Shown: positions 7,810 to 17,398, numbered from the stretch's first letter. The stretch is DNA of 64,000 nt from GWB2-37-7 sp942492835 (GCA_942492835.1 OW818645.1:434001-498000), one strand, 5' to 3'. A program made the numbers and translations. Notes: generated by a model not told the origin, from the letters alone.

Positions 7810-8871
7810 CTAAACGTCATAGTTATTTTCATACCATTCCTTCAATCTATTTAAGCCTTCCTTTAGGGCTACAGTAGGCTTGTAATCAAGAAGTTTTCTC
7901 GCCTTACAAAGATCTGGACATCGTCTTTGAGGATTGTCAGTAAGATAACTTTTTTCTTGGCTTTCCTTATATTCTATAGCAATATCTCCTACTGACTCTG
8001 CAACCATTTCTGCCAGTTCTGACATACTTATTTCCTTTTCATCATTACCAATATTAAAGGCTTCTCCATTGTGCGGAGATAAGAAAGCTTTTAAGAAACC
8101 AGTTACTGCATCACTAATATAGCAGAAGCTTCTTGTAGGTCTGCCATCACTAAATATAACTATATGCTTCTTCTTAAATGCATCCATAAAGTAGTCTGGT
8201 ATTACACGTTTGTCATCTAGTCTCAGTCCTGGCCCATATACATTGAAGGGACGAACTACCTTTATAGGAATATTGTATTGATTGTAATAGTTTACACATA
8301 AGGTTTCACCCAACCGTTTGGACTCATCATAGCAAGCCCTGGGTCCTGTGCATGACACATTTCCATTGTAGGACTCTGGAGTAGGTATATTCTCAGAAGT
8401 TGGATTGCCATAAATTTCACTGGTAGAAAAATATAGAAAGCTTTTAACTATATTTGTCTTTGCCAACTCAAGCAGATTCTTAAGCCCTGTAACATTTACC
8501 TCTATAGTTTCTATGGGATATTTTCTGTAAAAGGTTGGTGATGCAATGCCTGCACAGTGGATTATATAATCAAGCTTATCTGTAATATCGAGAGGTTTAC
8601 TGACATCCTTATTTATAATAGAAATATATTTATTATTCATAAGGTGTTTTATTCTTGCTGGTACTCCTGTTATAAAGTTTTCAACACATATTACCTTACA
8701 GGGTGTAACAAAAATATTGCTGTTGCAATAGTCAATTATATCCAATATATAAGATCCTAAGAAGCCTCCCCCACCGCTTATGAGTAATGTAGATGCTTCA
8801 AGCTTTTGTAACATAGTTTGATTTTCTGAACAAATCCTTTTTACATCTTCAAATATAATATTATCCAGCAA
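7810..8871 (-). CDS. Extended SDR, UDP-glucuronate decarboxylase-like
   Basis: A 353-residue NAD-binding epimerase/dehydratase-family protein starting at TTG 8871 (GGGGGAGAT upstream). The Rossmann loop is GGGGFLGSY (33-41). The active site is GPRACYDESKR (Tyr and Lys of YxxxK), in the form typical of UDP-xylose synthase (GxRxCYDExKR). VRPFNVYGPG and a C-terminal WYENNY helix complete the fold. With ugd in the same operon, UDP-glucuronate to UDP-xylose (or UDP-4-keto-pentose) is the best guess. A role on the CDP-glucose branch is the alternative. Confidence 0.7.
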   Translation of the reverse strand: MLDNIIFEDVKRICSENQTMLQKLEASTLLISGGGGFLGSYILDIIDYCNSNIFVTPCKVICVENFITGVPARIKHLMNNKYISIINKDVSKPLDITDKLDYIIHCAGIASPTFYRKYPIETIEVNVTGLKNLLELAKTNIVKSFLYFSTSEIYGNPTSENIPTPESYNGNVSCTGPRACYDESKRLGETLCVNYYNQYNIPIKVVRPFNVYGPGLRLDDKRVIPDYFMDAFKKKHIVIFSDGRPTRSFCYISDAVTGFLKAFLSPHNGEAFNIGNDEKEISMSELAEMVAESVGDIAIEYKESQEKSYLTDNPQRRCPDLCKARKLLDYKPTVALKEGLNRLKEWYENNYDV

Positions 8872-8873
8872 AC

Positions 8874-9851
8874 CTATCTCCCCCTAACCTTATACTTATC
8901 AAAGTTATTAGAATACCAGCTTATAGTACGCTTCAAACCGTCCTCCAAGGATATTTGAGGCTCCCATTTTAGTTTATCCATGATTTCACTTACGTCAGGC
9001 TCTGGACACCACAGATCATTCTTTCTATATTTCAAAGCTCCGTAGCTGGCTTTTTGTTTAGTATTCATTAATTTAAATATCATATCTACATAGTATTTCA
9101 ACTGATAAATGCTTCCGCTCCCAATATTGAACATATCATTATTATGTTTTTTATCCAAAGCAGCTAATAAGAATCCATCTACAATGTTTTCTATATAGCA
9201 ATAATCTCTATACTGCTCACATAACGTAAGATCAACATCTTCATTATTTAATATTGATAATATTAAATGTGGAAAAAACTTATGGCTTCCTTCATTTTCA
9301 CCAAAAACTCCAAAGGGTATCAAGGTGATAATATTTATATCATTTTCTGCCGCAATTTGATGTGCTATCATTGTAGCTGCAGCCTTAGTACTGCCATATA
9401 TATTTGATGGAGTGAGTCTCATTTTTTCTGTTATTATGCCTTCCTTATTCCCATACTGCATACTTGTTCCAGAATAAAGAAACTTACTGCAGCCGCCTGT
9501 CTTTTGTATTGCATTTAATAAATTAATTGTTCCAAGTATATTGGACTTTGCCGCTTCTGCATAATCCTGCTGTCTGAAATCAACTCCATAAGCAGCCATA
9601 TGAAAGACATAATCAGGCTTTGATGCTGCAACTGCTTTTTGCACTATTTCTTCATCTTTAATATCTCCCTTAATTACATTGACATATGGAAACTGCTCTA
9701 CTATCCTCCAAAAATCAGAACTTTCTCTTGCAATTATGGATATATTCGCTCCCTCTTCAACCATTCTTTTTATAATATGCGAGCCAATAAAACCGTTAGC
9801 ACCAGTAACTAAAATATTTGAATCCTTGAATTGTCCTTTTATTAAACTCAT
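8874..9851 (-). CDS. NAD-dependent epimerase/dehydratase (second SDR)
   Basis: A 325-residue extended SDR: TGANGFIGSH (16-25), HMAAYGVD, catalytic Ser region YSGTSMQYG, YGSTKAA (YxxxK), IPFGVFG. The overall look is close to CDP-abequose/paratose-synthase and nucleoside-diphosphate-sugar reductases, consistent with rfbF nearby. Its ATG overlaps the stop of the upstream glycosyltransferase by four bases (ATGA), so the two are translationally coupled. Substrate assignment is inference. Confidence 0.7.
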   Translation of the reverse strand: MSLIKGQFKDSNILVTGANGFIGSHIIKRMVEEGANISIIARESSDFWRIVEQFPYVNVIKGDIKDEEIVQKAVAASKPDYVFHMAAYGVDFRQQDYAEAAKSNILGTINLLNAIQKTGGCSKFLYSGTSMQYGNKEGIITEKMRLTPSNIYGSTKAAATMIAHQIAAENDINIITLIPFGVFGENEGSHKFFPHLILSILNNEDVDLTLCEQYRDYCYIENIVDGFLLAALDKKHNNDMFNIGSGSIYQLKYYVDMIFKLMNTKQKASYGALKYRKNDLWCPEPDVSEIMDKLKWEPQISLEDGLKRTISWYSNNFDKYKVRGR

Positions 9852-11629
9852 TTCTTAACCTCCAATATACCTTTTATAGCAAGTATGGCTCTAGTTAGTG
9901 CTTTGTTATAAGTTTCATATATTTGATTATATAAATCATGATTTATATAATTTTTAACCCTTCTATTTACTATAGTAATACTGTTTACTTTTTCGTTATT
10001 ATCAAATTTAAAAGCTCTTAAAGGTCTCTGATTTATATATATTCTTCCATTCCTTATTTGAAGCTTGTTATATTTTATATCATATAAATAACAATTGTAT
10101 TCAGCAGCGCCAACAGTTAAAGCATGCAAATATTTTGATACCATATAATTCAGATAAAATATGCCTTGTGGTCTATCTATGCAAAATTGCAGGAAATCAA
10201 CTGACTCCTTACAATTAATCAAACCTACAATATCTAAATCACAATTAAAGCTTTGCTCATTTCTGCTCTTAGCACCCTGCTTAAATAACAATGCATTGTA
10301 ATCATAAATATTATTAAACGCATCAGTTACATCACTATAGAAATAAAATCCACTATTTAAATATAGGAGTCTATTAATTGAATAATTATTTTTTAGTAAA
10401 TAATGCAAAAAGAATGCCTTAAGTCTTTCCATAATGTTTCGTTCTGGCTTTACTGATATTTTATTTCTAAAAGCTCTGTTTACTATATTGCCAATGTATG
10501 TCACTGTTGTATTTGGAAGCTCTAGGCTTTTCAATACATCATAACTGTAAATATCCATACAGCATACCCACCAATAAAAGCTATGGTGATGCTCCACTAT
10601 TGAGTAATACTGTGCTAGCCCTTCTTGCACTGTATCTTTATTGATTATTGTGGCAATATCTAAGTAAGCACTGTTATTACTCCTTAATAAATCAAAGCTA
10701 CCTGAAATACACCTGTCTATGTTTTTCAATGTTAACTTATAGCCTGTTTTTATAACCTCAATTTCTTCTATTGCAGCTCTACAGCTTTCAATATACGGTT
10801 TGTACAGTAATTTAATTGTACTGCTTGTAAACTTCATCCAGTAGCTGCACAAATCATAGGTTGAATCATCATAATATCTAAAGCCATAGTAGTGAAAAAG
10901 CACCAGTTTAATATTATTAACATAAAGCTCATTATCTCTTACTTCCAGATACTTCTGTTGTTCAAAATTAAATCTATATAAAATAAAAGGTGTCATATTG
11001 ATTCCAAGATTCTTTACTATACACACATTTAGAAAAAGCTCAGGTATTTTATCCAGATATTTTTGATCTGCCCATCTTCCTTTCTCAAATCTGCTATAGC
11101 ACCAATCTATGCATTTTCTTCGCCACCAGCTTAAAGCTTCTATACCATCATTGTCTCTATTAAAGCCCACAAAACCTGCTTGAAATCTTCCGTATTGATT
11201 TATTAGTGACTCATGATTATCTGTATAATATTGCTCAGTTAAAATCACCGAGTTATTTCCCCACTCATCAAAAATAACCTCAGGGTCAGATAGTATTTGG
11301 GTATCTCCGTCAAGCCAAATAATTTTATCTACTTCTTTGTACTTTTCTAAGATATAGAGCATTTCTGAGGACTTTATAGTCCAAGCATACTCATTTATAG
11401 CTCTAGTGTCTTTTATGTCCTTTAAATCCTCAAAATAAGCTTCTATTTGTTCAACTCTTATAACTACAATATTCTCTGAACGTAAAGTTGATAAAATCTC
11501 AAAAGCTGTATTATCCAAGCACACATAAAACAAAGTGAAAAACCCATCATGCTTACTTAGTGAATCATATAACACCAAGCCTTGATAACTATAAGCTCCA
11601 CTAAAAGCTGTGCAATAATAATGCTTCAA
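9848..11629 (-). CDS. Two-domain glycosyltransferase A (second DxD lost)
   Basis: 593 residues, TTG start at 11629 behind GAGGGG. Residues 1-300 look like a GT-A fold: MKHYYCTAFS start, then Asp107-Gly-Asp109 in WLDGDTQIL as the metal-binding DxD, and an ADQKYLDKIP motif typical of GT8-like enzymes. From about residue 320 a second similar domain follows, but the expected DxD is replaced by LNSGFYFYSD, so it is probably non-catalytic. It is a tandem paralog of the next gene upstream (11658-13451). Probably cytoplasmic; it would add sugars from the operon's nucleotide-sugar pool to a surface polymer or protein. Confidence 0.7.
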   Translation of the reverse strand: MKHYYCTAFSGAYSYQGLVLYDSLSKHDGFFTLFYVCLDNTAFEILSTLRSENIVVIRVEQIEAYFEDLKDIKDTRAINEYAWTIKSSEMLYILEKYKEVDKIIWLDGDTQILSDPEVIFDEWGNNSVILTEQYYTDNHESLINQYGRFQAGFVGFNRDNDGIEALSWWRRKCIDWCYSRFEKGRWADQKYLDKIPELFLNVCIVKNLGINMTPFILYRFNFEQQKYLEVRDNELYVNNIKLVLFHYYGFRYYDDSTYDLCSYWMKFTSSTIKLLYKPYIESCRAAIEEIEVIKTGYKLTLKNIDRCISGSFDLLRSNNSAYLDIATIINKDTVQEGLAQYYSIVEHHHSFYWWVCCMDIYSYDVLKSLELPNTTVTYIGNIVNRAFRNKISVKPERNIMERLKAFFLHYLLKNNYSINRLLYLNSGFYFYSDVTDAFNNIYDYNALLFKQGAKSRNEQSFNCDLDIVGLINCKESVDFLQFCIDRPQGIFYLNYMVSKYLHALTVGAAEYNCYLYDIKYNKLQIRNGRIYINQRPLRAFKFDNNEKVNSITIVNRRVKNYINHDLYNQIYETYNKALTRAILAIKGILEVKK

Positions 11630-11657
11630 CTAGTCCCCTCCCCCTTTCATAGGAAGC

Positions 11658-13451
11658 TTAACTCTGTTTGATATTTCGCAATATATCTATGTTACGGCGA
11701 ATACTTTTTATATATGGAGAATATAGCTGTTTTTTACTTGTTGTTGATGAATTAAGTATTTGCTCTGCTATATCATTTATTGTGATTTCATTTATATTAG
11801 GCAATTGATATTTACATATCACTAACTGCTCATTATTTACAAATATCCTATCATTTAATTTTTTTATTTTTATATGTCGCTGCATTTTATCACTTAATAA
11901 AAATGAATGATTTTTCAAAACATTGACGTTACTGTATTTTTTACTCCAGCTATTTATATGATTAACTTCGTACTCCGCACAGAATCCATTACTCAGCCAC
12001 TTTTTTGTCTCCTCTACCCAATAAAATATACAGTTCAATGTCTCTTCATTCCTACAGAAGCCCATAACAGAGCCTGATATATTAAAATCATTAACTAATG
12101 CTTTGTCCTGAACCAGTAATATAGAACTCCTTTTTAGCCTATCAAAAACACACCTTGGATTTTGATAAAAATAACAATCGCAATCTACATATAAAATACT
12201 TTTAATACTATAGTTATTTAAGCAAAGAAGATTTACAAGTCTTGCTTTTAAAATCTCCCTATTGGCTTTGTAACCATCCTTTGTTAACTTATCATAATTC
12301 TCTATTAGATTTGATGGTTCAAAAACCAAAATTTCATTTAGATTTAAAGCCTTCAAAGCAAAATATGAGTTATCATCCTCACAACATATCCATAACCTAA
12401 ATTTGATATTGTATTTTTTTATTGATTCATATAAGGATAAGGTTTGTAATAACTGACTTGAGTCTGTAATAGTACAAATATTATATTCCCCTTCTACATT
12501 AACAAGCTTACAATTAAAATAATTGCCTATATACTTGCCTTTATGTGATATTGATGGATAGAAATCAGGCTCTATAGCTCTTATCCTTGCATAAGCTTCG
12601 TTACACTTATTGAAATATGGAATATATAGCTTCTTTACAGTCTGCATATCAAATCTCATCCAATAATAGCATAAGTCAAACTCATTTCCATCATAGTACT
12701 TTAATGCCATGAAATGATATAATACAATAGGTGTATCCTTAATATAGGGCTTACCTTCTCTAAAATTAACAAACCCCTTCTGTTCATTATTTATTCTACT
12801 TGCAATAAAAGGTGTCAAGTTAATACCGTTGTGCTTTACAACTCCAATGTTAGGAAATTTTTCTGTCCAATCATCTACATACAGCTGATCGTTCCAATTG
12901 CCTTGCTCCTCCTCAGAGTTTTTCCATTCCTGCAATCTATCTTTAAAATAATTTAGAACCTTAATACCTATTTCATCATTTTTAAAGCCCATAAAACCCG
13001 TATTATAAAAGCCAACCATGTGTCCCAGATATTCATACTCTCCATCAAATTTTTCTTCTGTCAAAAGTACAGAATAATCTCCCCACTGTTCATATATAGG
13101 CTCTGTATCTGACATGAACTCTGTATCTCCATCCACCCATAATACATGGTCCATCTCTTTGTAGTGATCAAATAAATATAGAGGTACTGAAGCCTTGGCA
13201 GTCCAAATATATGTCTTTTCCCCTCGTTGCACCTTAAGCTCAGGAATACGTTTATCATACTCTTCTATATCTTTTATGCTAATCGGAATCAAGTCTATAA
13301 GCTTCATCTTTTTTAACAGCTCTACAGACTCTTCCTCCATACATATTAAGAAAAACTTGAAATTTCCATCATGTCTTTTCATAGACTCATATAGTACAAT
13401 TCCCTTATACAAGTAATCCTTTCTGTATATGGAATAATAATAGTGTTTCAT
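11658..13451 (-). CDS. Two-domain glycosyltransferase B
   Basis: 597 residues, ATG at 13451 after AAAGGAGAG, overlapping the GT2 stop by four bases. The architecture matches the 9848-11629 protein: MKHYYYSIYRKDYLYKGIVL start, DGD at 107-109 in WVDGDTEFM, NDQLYVDDW, then a second GT-A-like domain with an intact DxD-type motif in ILYVDCDCYFYQNP near residue 420. Both domains may therefore be active, making it a candidate bifunctional polymerising transferase, whereas its paralog kept only the first site. The family is GT8-like by motif only. Confidence 0.7.
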   Translation of the reverse strand: MKHYYYSIYRKDYLYKGIVLYESMKRHDGNFKFFLICMEEESVELLKKMKLIDLIPISIKDIEEYDKRIPELKVQRGEKTYIWTAKASVPLYLFDHYKEMDHVLWVDGDTEFMSDTEPIYEQWGDYSVLLTEEKFDGEYEYLGHMVGFYNTGFMGFKNDEIGIKVLNYFKDRLQEWKNSEEEQGNWNDQLYVDDWTEKFPNIGVVKHNGINLTPFIASRINNEQKGFVNFREGKPYIKDTPIVLYHFMALKYYDGNEFDLCYYWMRFDMQTVKKLYIPYFNKCNEAYARIRAIEPDFYPSISHKGKYIGNYFNCKLVNVEGEYNICTITDSSQLLQTLSLYESIKKYNIKFRLWICCEDDNSYFALKALNLNEILVFEPSNLIENYDKLTKDGYKANREILKARLVNLLCLNNYSIKSILYVDCDCYFYQNPRCVFDRLKRSSILLVQDKALVNDFNISGSVMGFCRNEETLNCIFYWVEETKKWLSNGFCAEYEVNHINSWSKKYSNVNVLKNHSFLLSDKMQRHIKIKKLNDRIFVNNEQLVICKYQLPNINEITINDIAEQILNSSTTSKKQLYSPYIKSIRRNIDILRNIKQS

Positions 13452-14656
13452 AGCATCTCTCCTTTAACATTGAGTTTTATTTTAAATAGTTGCATTACTA
13501 GTCTCTCAAATGCATTTACAGTATTTTTACAATTATATTTCAGTCTTATATCATGCAAACTATTCAATATTTCAGCTTTATTAATAAGCAGCAGCTCTTT
13601 TACAGACTTGTTTAACTTAATATAATTTTCATTATCTCTGTACTTCTTATAGGTTCTATCTCTAAGCAGCCTAAGCATATTTTTAAAAATCTGTAGTATC
13701 TGATGACTTTCATTTTGATTCTCAAGTAACCTTATTTCCTTTACTATTTCATTTATAGAGCTTTTATCTATGGAGCTAAGCTTTGAAAAGTAAAATAGCA
13801 GTATATCTGGAGTGTCATATTTTTCACTAAAATAGTAGATGTTCTTAATTCCATCATCAACTTTAATAATTGGATGCTCCTGGTGAACGCTTTTTATCTC
13901 TTTTTTCACAAACTCACAGCCATTTTTATATAGTCGATATCCTAAATCTAAATCCTCACAGCCCCATCCTTCATATTTCTCATCAAACAAACCTGCTTTT
14001 ATGACGTTTTCTCTACTGACCGAGCAATTGTTTGTTATGAAGAAGCTCCAAGGAAAACTATAGTCTAAAAGCTCCTTACCATATCTTTCTAATATATTGT
14101 CATAGCCATGTTGTTGTATTGCGTGAGTAAAAACAAACTTTTTATACGATTCATCAATTATAGAACTCTTATCAATCAAACAAGCTTTATCATGAAGATT
14201 ACTGACTCTAATTTCAGGTTCATATAAATGGATAAGATTCTTGAAATTTTTGTCTAAACGACCCGAGAATTCTTGATAATAATAAGTGTAAATTTTATCC
14301 CAGCTAGTTCCACACACTGCTATGTTATTTCTACTATGCTCGCTAATATGCTCTTCTACAAAGCTTCTGCTTAAAATCATGTCGCTGTCACTAAAAATAA
14401 TAATATTTCCTGAAGCTTCTAATATGCCTAAGTTTCTAGCAAAACCTCTACCCCTATTATTTTTTAATCTAATTTTTTTTAACTTGAAGCTATTGTCAAA
14501 TTCATTCAACATTGACCAAGTTTCATCTATTGAACCATTGTCAATTACAACTACCTCAAACTGCTCCATTGAGCAGCTCTGCTGACATAAAGATATCAAT
14601 TTGTAATATAATCTTTCTGAGGCATTGTAGCTTGGAATTATTATACTGGCATTCAT
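13448..14656 (-). CDS. GT2-family glycosyltransferase
   Basis: First gene of the operon. The ATG at 14656 gives MNASIIIPSYNASERL, the classic GT2 N-terminus, with GGATGGTGG upstream; an in-frame ATG at 14698 adds 14 unlikely residues. VVIDNGSIDET, the DxD in IIFSDSDMIL and GCEDLDLGYRL (the EDxD-type acceptor loop) are present. The C-terminal 130 residues are helical and unassigned. Full length 402. It starts the eight-gene surface-glycan operon. Confidence 0.85.
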   Translation of the reverse strand: MNASIIIPSYNASERLYYKLISLCQQSCSMEQFEVVVIDNGSIDETWSMLNEFDNSFKLKKIRLKNNRGRGFARNLGILEASGNIIIFSDSDMILSRSFVEEHISEHSRNNIAVCGTSWDKIYTYYYQEFSGRLDKNFKNLIHLYEPEIRVSNLHDKACLIDKSSIIDESYKKFVFTHAIQQHGYDNILERYGKELLDYSFPWSFFITNNCSVSRENVIKAGLFDEKYEGWGCEDLDLGYRLYKNGCEFVKKEIKSVHQEHPIIKVDDGIKNIYYFSEKYDTPDILLFYFSKLSSIDKSSINEIVKEIRLLENQNESHQILQIFKNMLRLLRDRTYKKYRDNENYIKLNKSVKELLLINKAEILNSLHDIRLKYNCKNTVNAFERLVMQLFKIKLNVKGEML

Positions 14657-14688
14657 AATAGCATCCACCATCCTATAGTAATTAGATG

Positions 14689-14728
14689 GAACACACAAAA
14701 TTCATAAATCAATGAAATTTGTGTGCTC
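14689..14728 (-). promoter_or_regulatory. Leader hairpin of the glycan operon
   Basis: A near-perfect inverted repeat (ACACACAAAATTCAT / ATGAAATTTGTGTGC, six-base loop) lies about 35 bases ahead of the first ATG. There is no T-tract, so it is more likely an mRNA stabiliser, attenuator part or operator than a terminator. Confidence 0.4.
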
Positions 14729-14931
14729 TATAAACAGCGGAATATATATAGATTATTTCCACGGCAATAGCAAATTCTGACAAATCTCTTGCTTTACTAC
14801 TTTTCAATTCAATATATGCAAATGCCATATTTTATGGAATGTTATATTGCTTATATATGCATATTTTCACATTTTGAATTCAAGATAAAATGTTTAGTGC
14901 ATAATATATTTGTTTATTTTAAAATTAGACT

Positions 14932-14959
14932 TTGAAAATATTAGTTTCTTGTATATAAT
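14932..14959 (+). promoter_or_regulatory. Promoter of the ABC-F gene
   Basis: TTGAAA (14932) and TATAAT (14954) with a 16-bp spacer, about 80 bases ahead of the GTG start. The 14729-15038 stretch holds no gene; apart from this promoter it is AT-rich sequence with no clear minus-strand promoter for the glycan operon. Confidence 0.6.
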
Positions 14960-15038
14960 CAATAATGTATGTATTTGAATATTTATATCAATTTATGAAT
15001 TGCATTATTTTGAAAGATATATAGAAAGGAAGAAAACA

Positions 15039-16595
15039 GTGAGTATACTAAACGTTAAGAACTTAAGCCACGGCTTTGGTGACCGAGCAATTTTCAACAA
15101 TGTGTCCTTCCGTCTTCTTAAGGGCGAGCATATTGGATTAGTAGGCGCCAATGGTGAAGGTAAATCAACCTTTATGAATATAGTTACAAATAAGCTTGAG
15201 CCTGATGCTGGTGTAGTTGAATGGGCAAAGCGTGTGAGAGTCGGCTACCTCGATCAGCACATGGTACTAGAAAAGGGTTTATCCATTAGAGATGTCTTAA
15301 AAGATGCATTTAAGTATCTTATTGACCTTGAAGCTGAGATGAATCAAATGTTTGAAAAAATGGCAGAAGCTACTCCTGAAGAACTAGAACAGCTTTTGGA
15401 GGAATCAGGGAATATACAGGAAATTTTATCTCATAATGATTTTTACATTATTGACTCAAAAGTGGAAGAAACAGCAAGAGGCCTTGGTTTGATGGATATT
15501 GGATTAGACAAGGATGTAAATGATTTAAGCGGTGGTCAAAGAACAAAGGTATTACTTGCCAAGCTTCTGCTTGAAAAGCCAGATATACTGCTTCTAGACG
15601 AGCCTACAAACTATCTTGATGAACAGCACATAGAATGGCTAAAGAGATATTTGAATGATTATGAAAATGCATTTATTGTAATTTCTCATGATATTCCATT
15701 CCTAAACAGTGTTATAAATATTATATATCACATGGGAAATCAAGATTTGAATAGATATGTAGGTGATTATGAAAATTTTGTACAAGTATATGAGGCAAGG
15801 AAACAACAGTTAGAATCAGCTTATAAAAAGCAGCAACAAGAAATTACTGAGTTAGAAGACTTTGTTGCGAGAAATAAGGCAAGAGTTTCTACTAGAAATA
15901 TGGCAATGTCCAGACAAAAGAAGCTTGATAAGATGGATGTTATAGAATTAACTAGAGAAAAACCAAAGCCTGAGTTTAAATTCAAAGAAGCTCGTGCAAC
16001 AGGCAAGCTGGTATTTGAAACAAAAGATTTAATAATTGGATATGACGAGCCACTTTCTAAGCCATTAAACCTTCGTATGGAACGAGGACAGAAGATCGCC
16101 CTTGTAGGAGCTAATGGTCTTGGAAAAACAACACTACTTAGAAGTATTTTAGGTGAAATAAAACCTATTTCAGGAGAAGTAGAGTTAGGCGATTATCTAT
16201 ATATAGGTTATTTTGAACAGGAAATCAAGGATTCTAATTATAAGACATGTATTGAAGAGGTATGGGAAGACTTCCCTTCCTACAGTCAATACGAGATACG
16301 AGCAGCTCTGGCTAAATGTGGCTTAACTACAAAGCATATAGAAAGTAAGATTATGGTACTAAGCGGCGGTGAACAGGCTAAGGTAAGACTTTGCAAGCTT
16401 ATAAACAAAGAAACTAACCTACTTGTACTAGACGAGCCTACTAACCACCTTGACGTAGATGCTAAGGAGGAGCTTAAGCGAGCGCTTAGAGACTACAAAG
16501 GCAATATACTTATAATATCTCACGAACCCGAATTCTATAACGATATAGTGACTGAGGTATGGAATTGTGAAACGTGGACTACTAAGATAGTATAA
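15039..16595 (+). CDS. ABC-F family ATPase (translation factor type)
   Basis: A soluble twin-ATPase without transmembrane segments that acts on the ribosome E site (ABC-F class). The GTG at 15039 (VSILNVKNLSHGF) has AAAGGA upstream; the frame can be read from a TTG at 15000 but without a site. First cassette: GANGEGKST, LSGGQ, DILLLDEPTNYLD. Inter-domain linker of charged helices at about 240-310. Second cassette: GANGLGKTT, LSGGEQ, LLVLDEPTNHLD. At 518 residues it fits the YbiT/YkpA-like housekeeping group; a drug-resistance role cannot be excluded, but no leader peptide for attenuation is obvious. Confidence 0.88.
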   Translation: MSILNVKNLSHGFGDRAIFNNVSFRLLKGEHIGLVGANGEGKSTFMNIVTNKLEPDAGVVEWAKRVRVGYLDQHMVLEKGLSIRDVLKDAFKYLIDLEAEMNQMFEKMAEATPEELEQLLEESGNIQEILSHNDFYIIDSKVEETARGLGLMDIGLDKDVNDLSGGQRTKVLLAKLLLEKPDILLLDEPTNYLDEQHIEWLKRYLNDYENAFIVISHDIPFLNSVINIIYHMGNQDLNRYVGDYENFVQVYEARKQQLESAYKKQQQEITELEDFVARNKARVSTRNMAMSRQKKLDKMDVIELTREKPKPEFKFKEARATGKLVFETKDLIIGYDEPLSKPLNLRMERGQKIALVGANGLGKTTLLRSILGEIKPISGEVELGDYLYIGYFEQEIKDSNYKTCIEEVWEDFPSYSQYEIRAALAKCGLTTKHIESKIMVLSGGEQAKVRLCKLINKETNLLVLDEPTNHLDVDAKEELKRALRDYKGNILIISHEPEFYNDIVTEVWNCETWTTKIV

Positions 16596-16685
16596 TACAA
16601 ATAACTGGTACAATACGTATATATAGTACACCACCTCGTGATTGTATAATATATCATGGAGAGCGAGAAAAATGGCAGGTAATAA

Positions 16686-16753
16686 ACAAAAAATATATGA
16701 TGCATCAGGAAGGGGTATGTTTCTTGCTGTTTCTCTTCCTGATGCATCATATC
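16686..16753 (-). terminator. Terminator with 18-bp perfect stem
   Basis: Two 18-base arms (ATATGATGCATCAGGAAG and its complement) enclose about 22 bases. On the minus strand the structure is followed by ATTTTTTG. It lies just downstream of the decayed third Rhs tip and probably ended that toxin/immunity transcript. A GGAGG site and ATG near 16759 precede it but lead to no credible gene. Confidence 0.65.
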
Positions 16754-16781
16754 AGTCATTTTTCACAGCCTCCGTTTGATT

Positions 16782-17327
16782 TATTTAAATTTAAAATCAT
16801 CAAATGCACCTGTTTTAGTGTTATAAACATAGTGTATTTCTATGCCATTAACATTCTTGCTCATCTTAACCCATCCATAATCCGCTAACCATCTTCCCAG
16901 TAACCCAACGGATCACACCTATTTATAGGATTATTCCCAACATAAGCATATCTGTTTTGGGTATATGGTATCATAGTTTTTGCCTGCAAAGCTGTTTATG
17001 TTATATAGTGCTGTTACTCCTGTATATAGTCCTCCAAATGCATCATAGCGATATTGCTCTATGCTGTCTCCATGTCGGTCTGTTAGCTCTGTTACATTTC
17101 TCATACCATCATAGCTGTAGTACATAAGTCCGCCATTGGTTTTTAGTGATGATTCTCTGCCTGGTATTACTTGTCCATGGTTGCCAAAGGTTTTCTTGCT
17201 AACTACTCTGTCGTTTGCCATGTTGTATTGGCTTAGTGGGCTACCGTTTCCTGGATGTTCGTTAGTTATGGCATTTGTAAAGCCGCCATACAGGTAGGTT
17301 GTAGTATCTGTTCTTTGCTTTAGTGGG
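16782..17327 (-). pseudogene. Decayed Rhs tip 3 (core fragment plus toxin C-terminus)
   Basis: Minus-strand Rhs remains. From 17327 the sequence reads the core-adjacent part (TDTTTYLYGGFTNAITNE, then NDRVVSKKTFGNHGQ and GMRNVTELTDRHGDSIEQYRY) as far as FAGKNYD. An internal deletion then removes about 25 codons and shifts frame into PYTQNRYAYVGNNPINR. After a further shift a different C-terminus reads ADYGWVKMSKNVNGIEIHYV...TGAFDDFKFK and stops at 16782. That ending looks like a polymorphic-toxin C-terminus of unknown family. No start codon, and several frame breaks. Confidence 0.7.
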
Positions 17328-17398
17328 TTTTTGATAATTTGCCTGCTACATTAAACCCTCCTGCTAATATCATTAACGCTATATTAGTAGGAGGGTTT
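17328..17398. repeat. Junction repeat J, copy A (with hairpin)
   Basis: Positions 17328-17389 match 21639-21700 at 61 of 62 bases by eye. In this copy, outer arms AAACCCTCCT (17353) and AGGAGGGTTT (17389) with inner CTAATAT/ATATTAG form a long hairpin. Both copies start at the edge of an Rhs fragment cut at the same place. They are flanked by TAGTnnG (TAGTGGG/TAGTAGG here, TAGTACG twice in copy B), which may be a target duplication. Confidence 0.6.

Noticed and set aside
15000..15038. Upstream TTG start for the ABC-F gene
   Set aside because: There is no ribosome binding site, and the added 13 residues do not fit the family N-terminus; GTG 15039 has AAAGGA.
16535..16759. Minus-strand frame beginning MTDMMHQEE behind a GGAGG site, as an immunity gene for tip 3
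   Set aside because: After eight codons it is just the terminator hairpin and then sequence antisense to the ABC-F gene; no credible protein.
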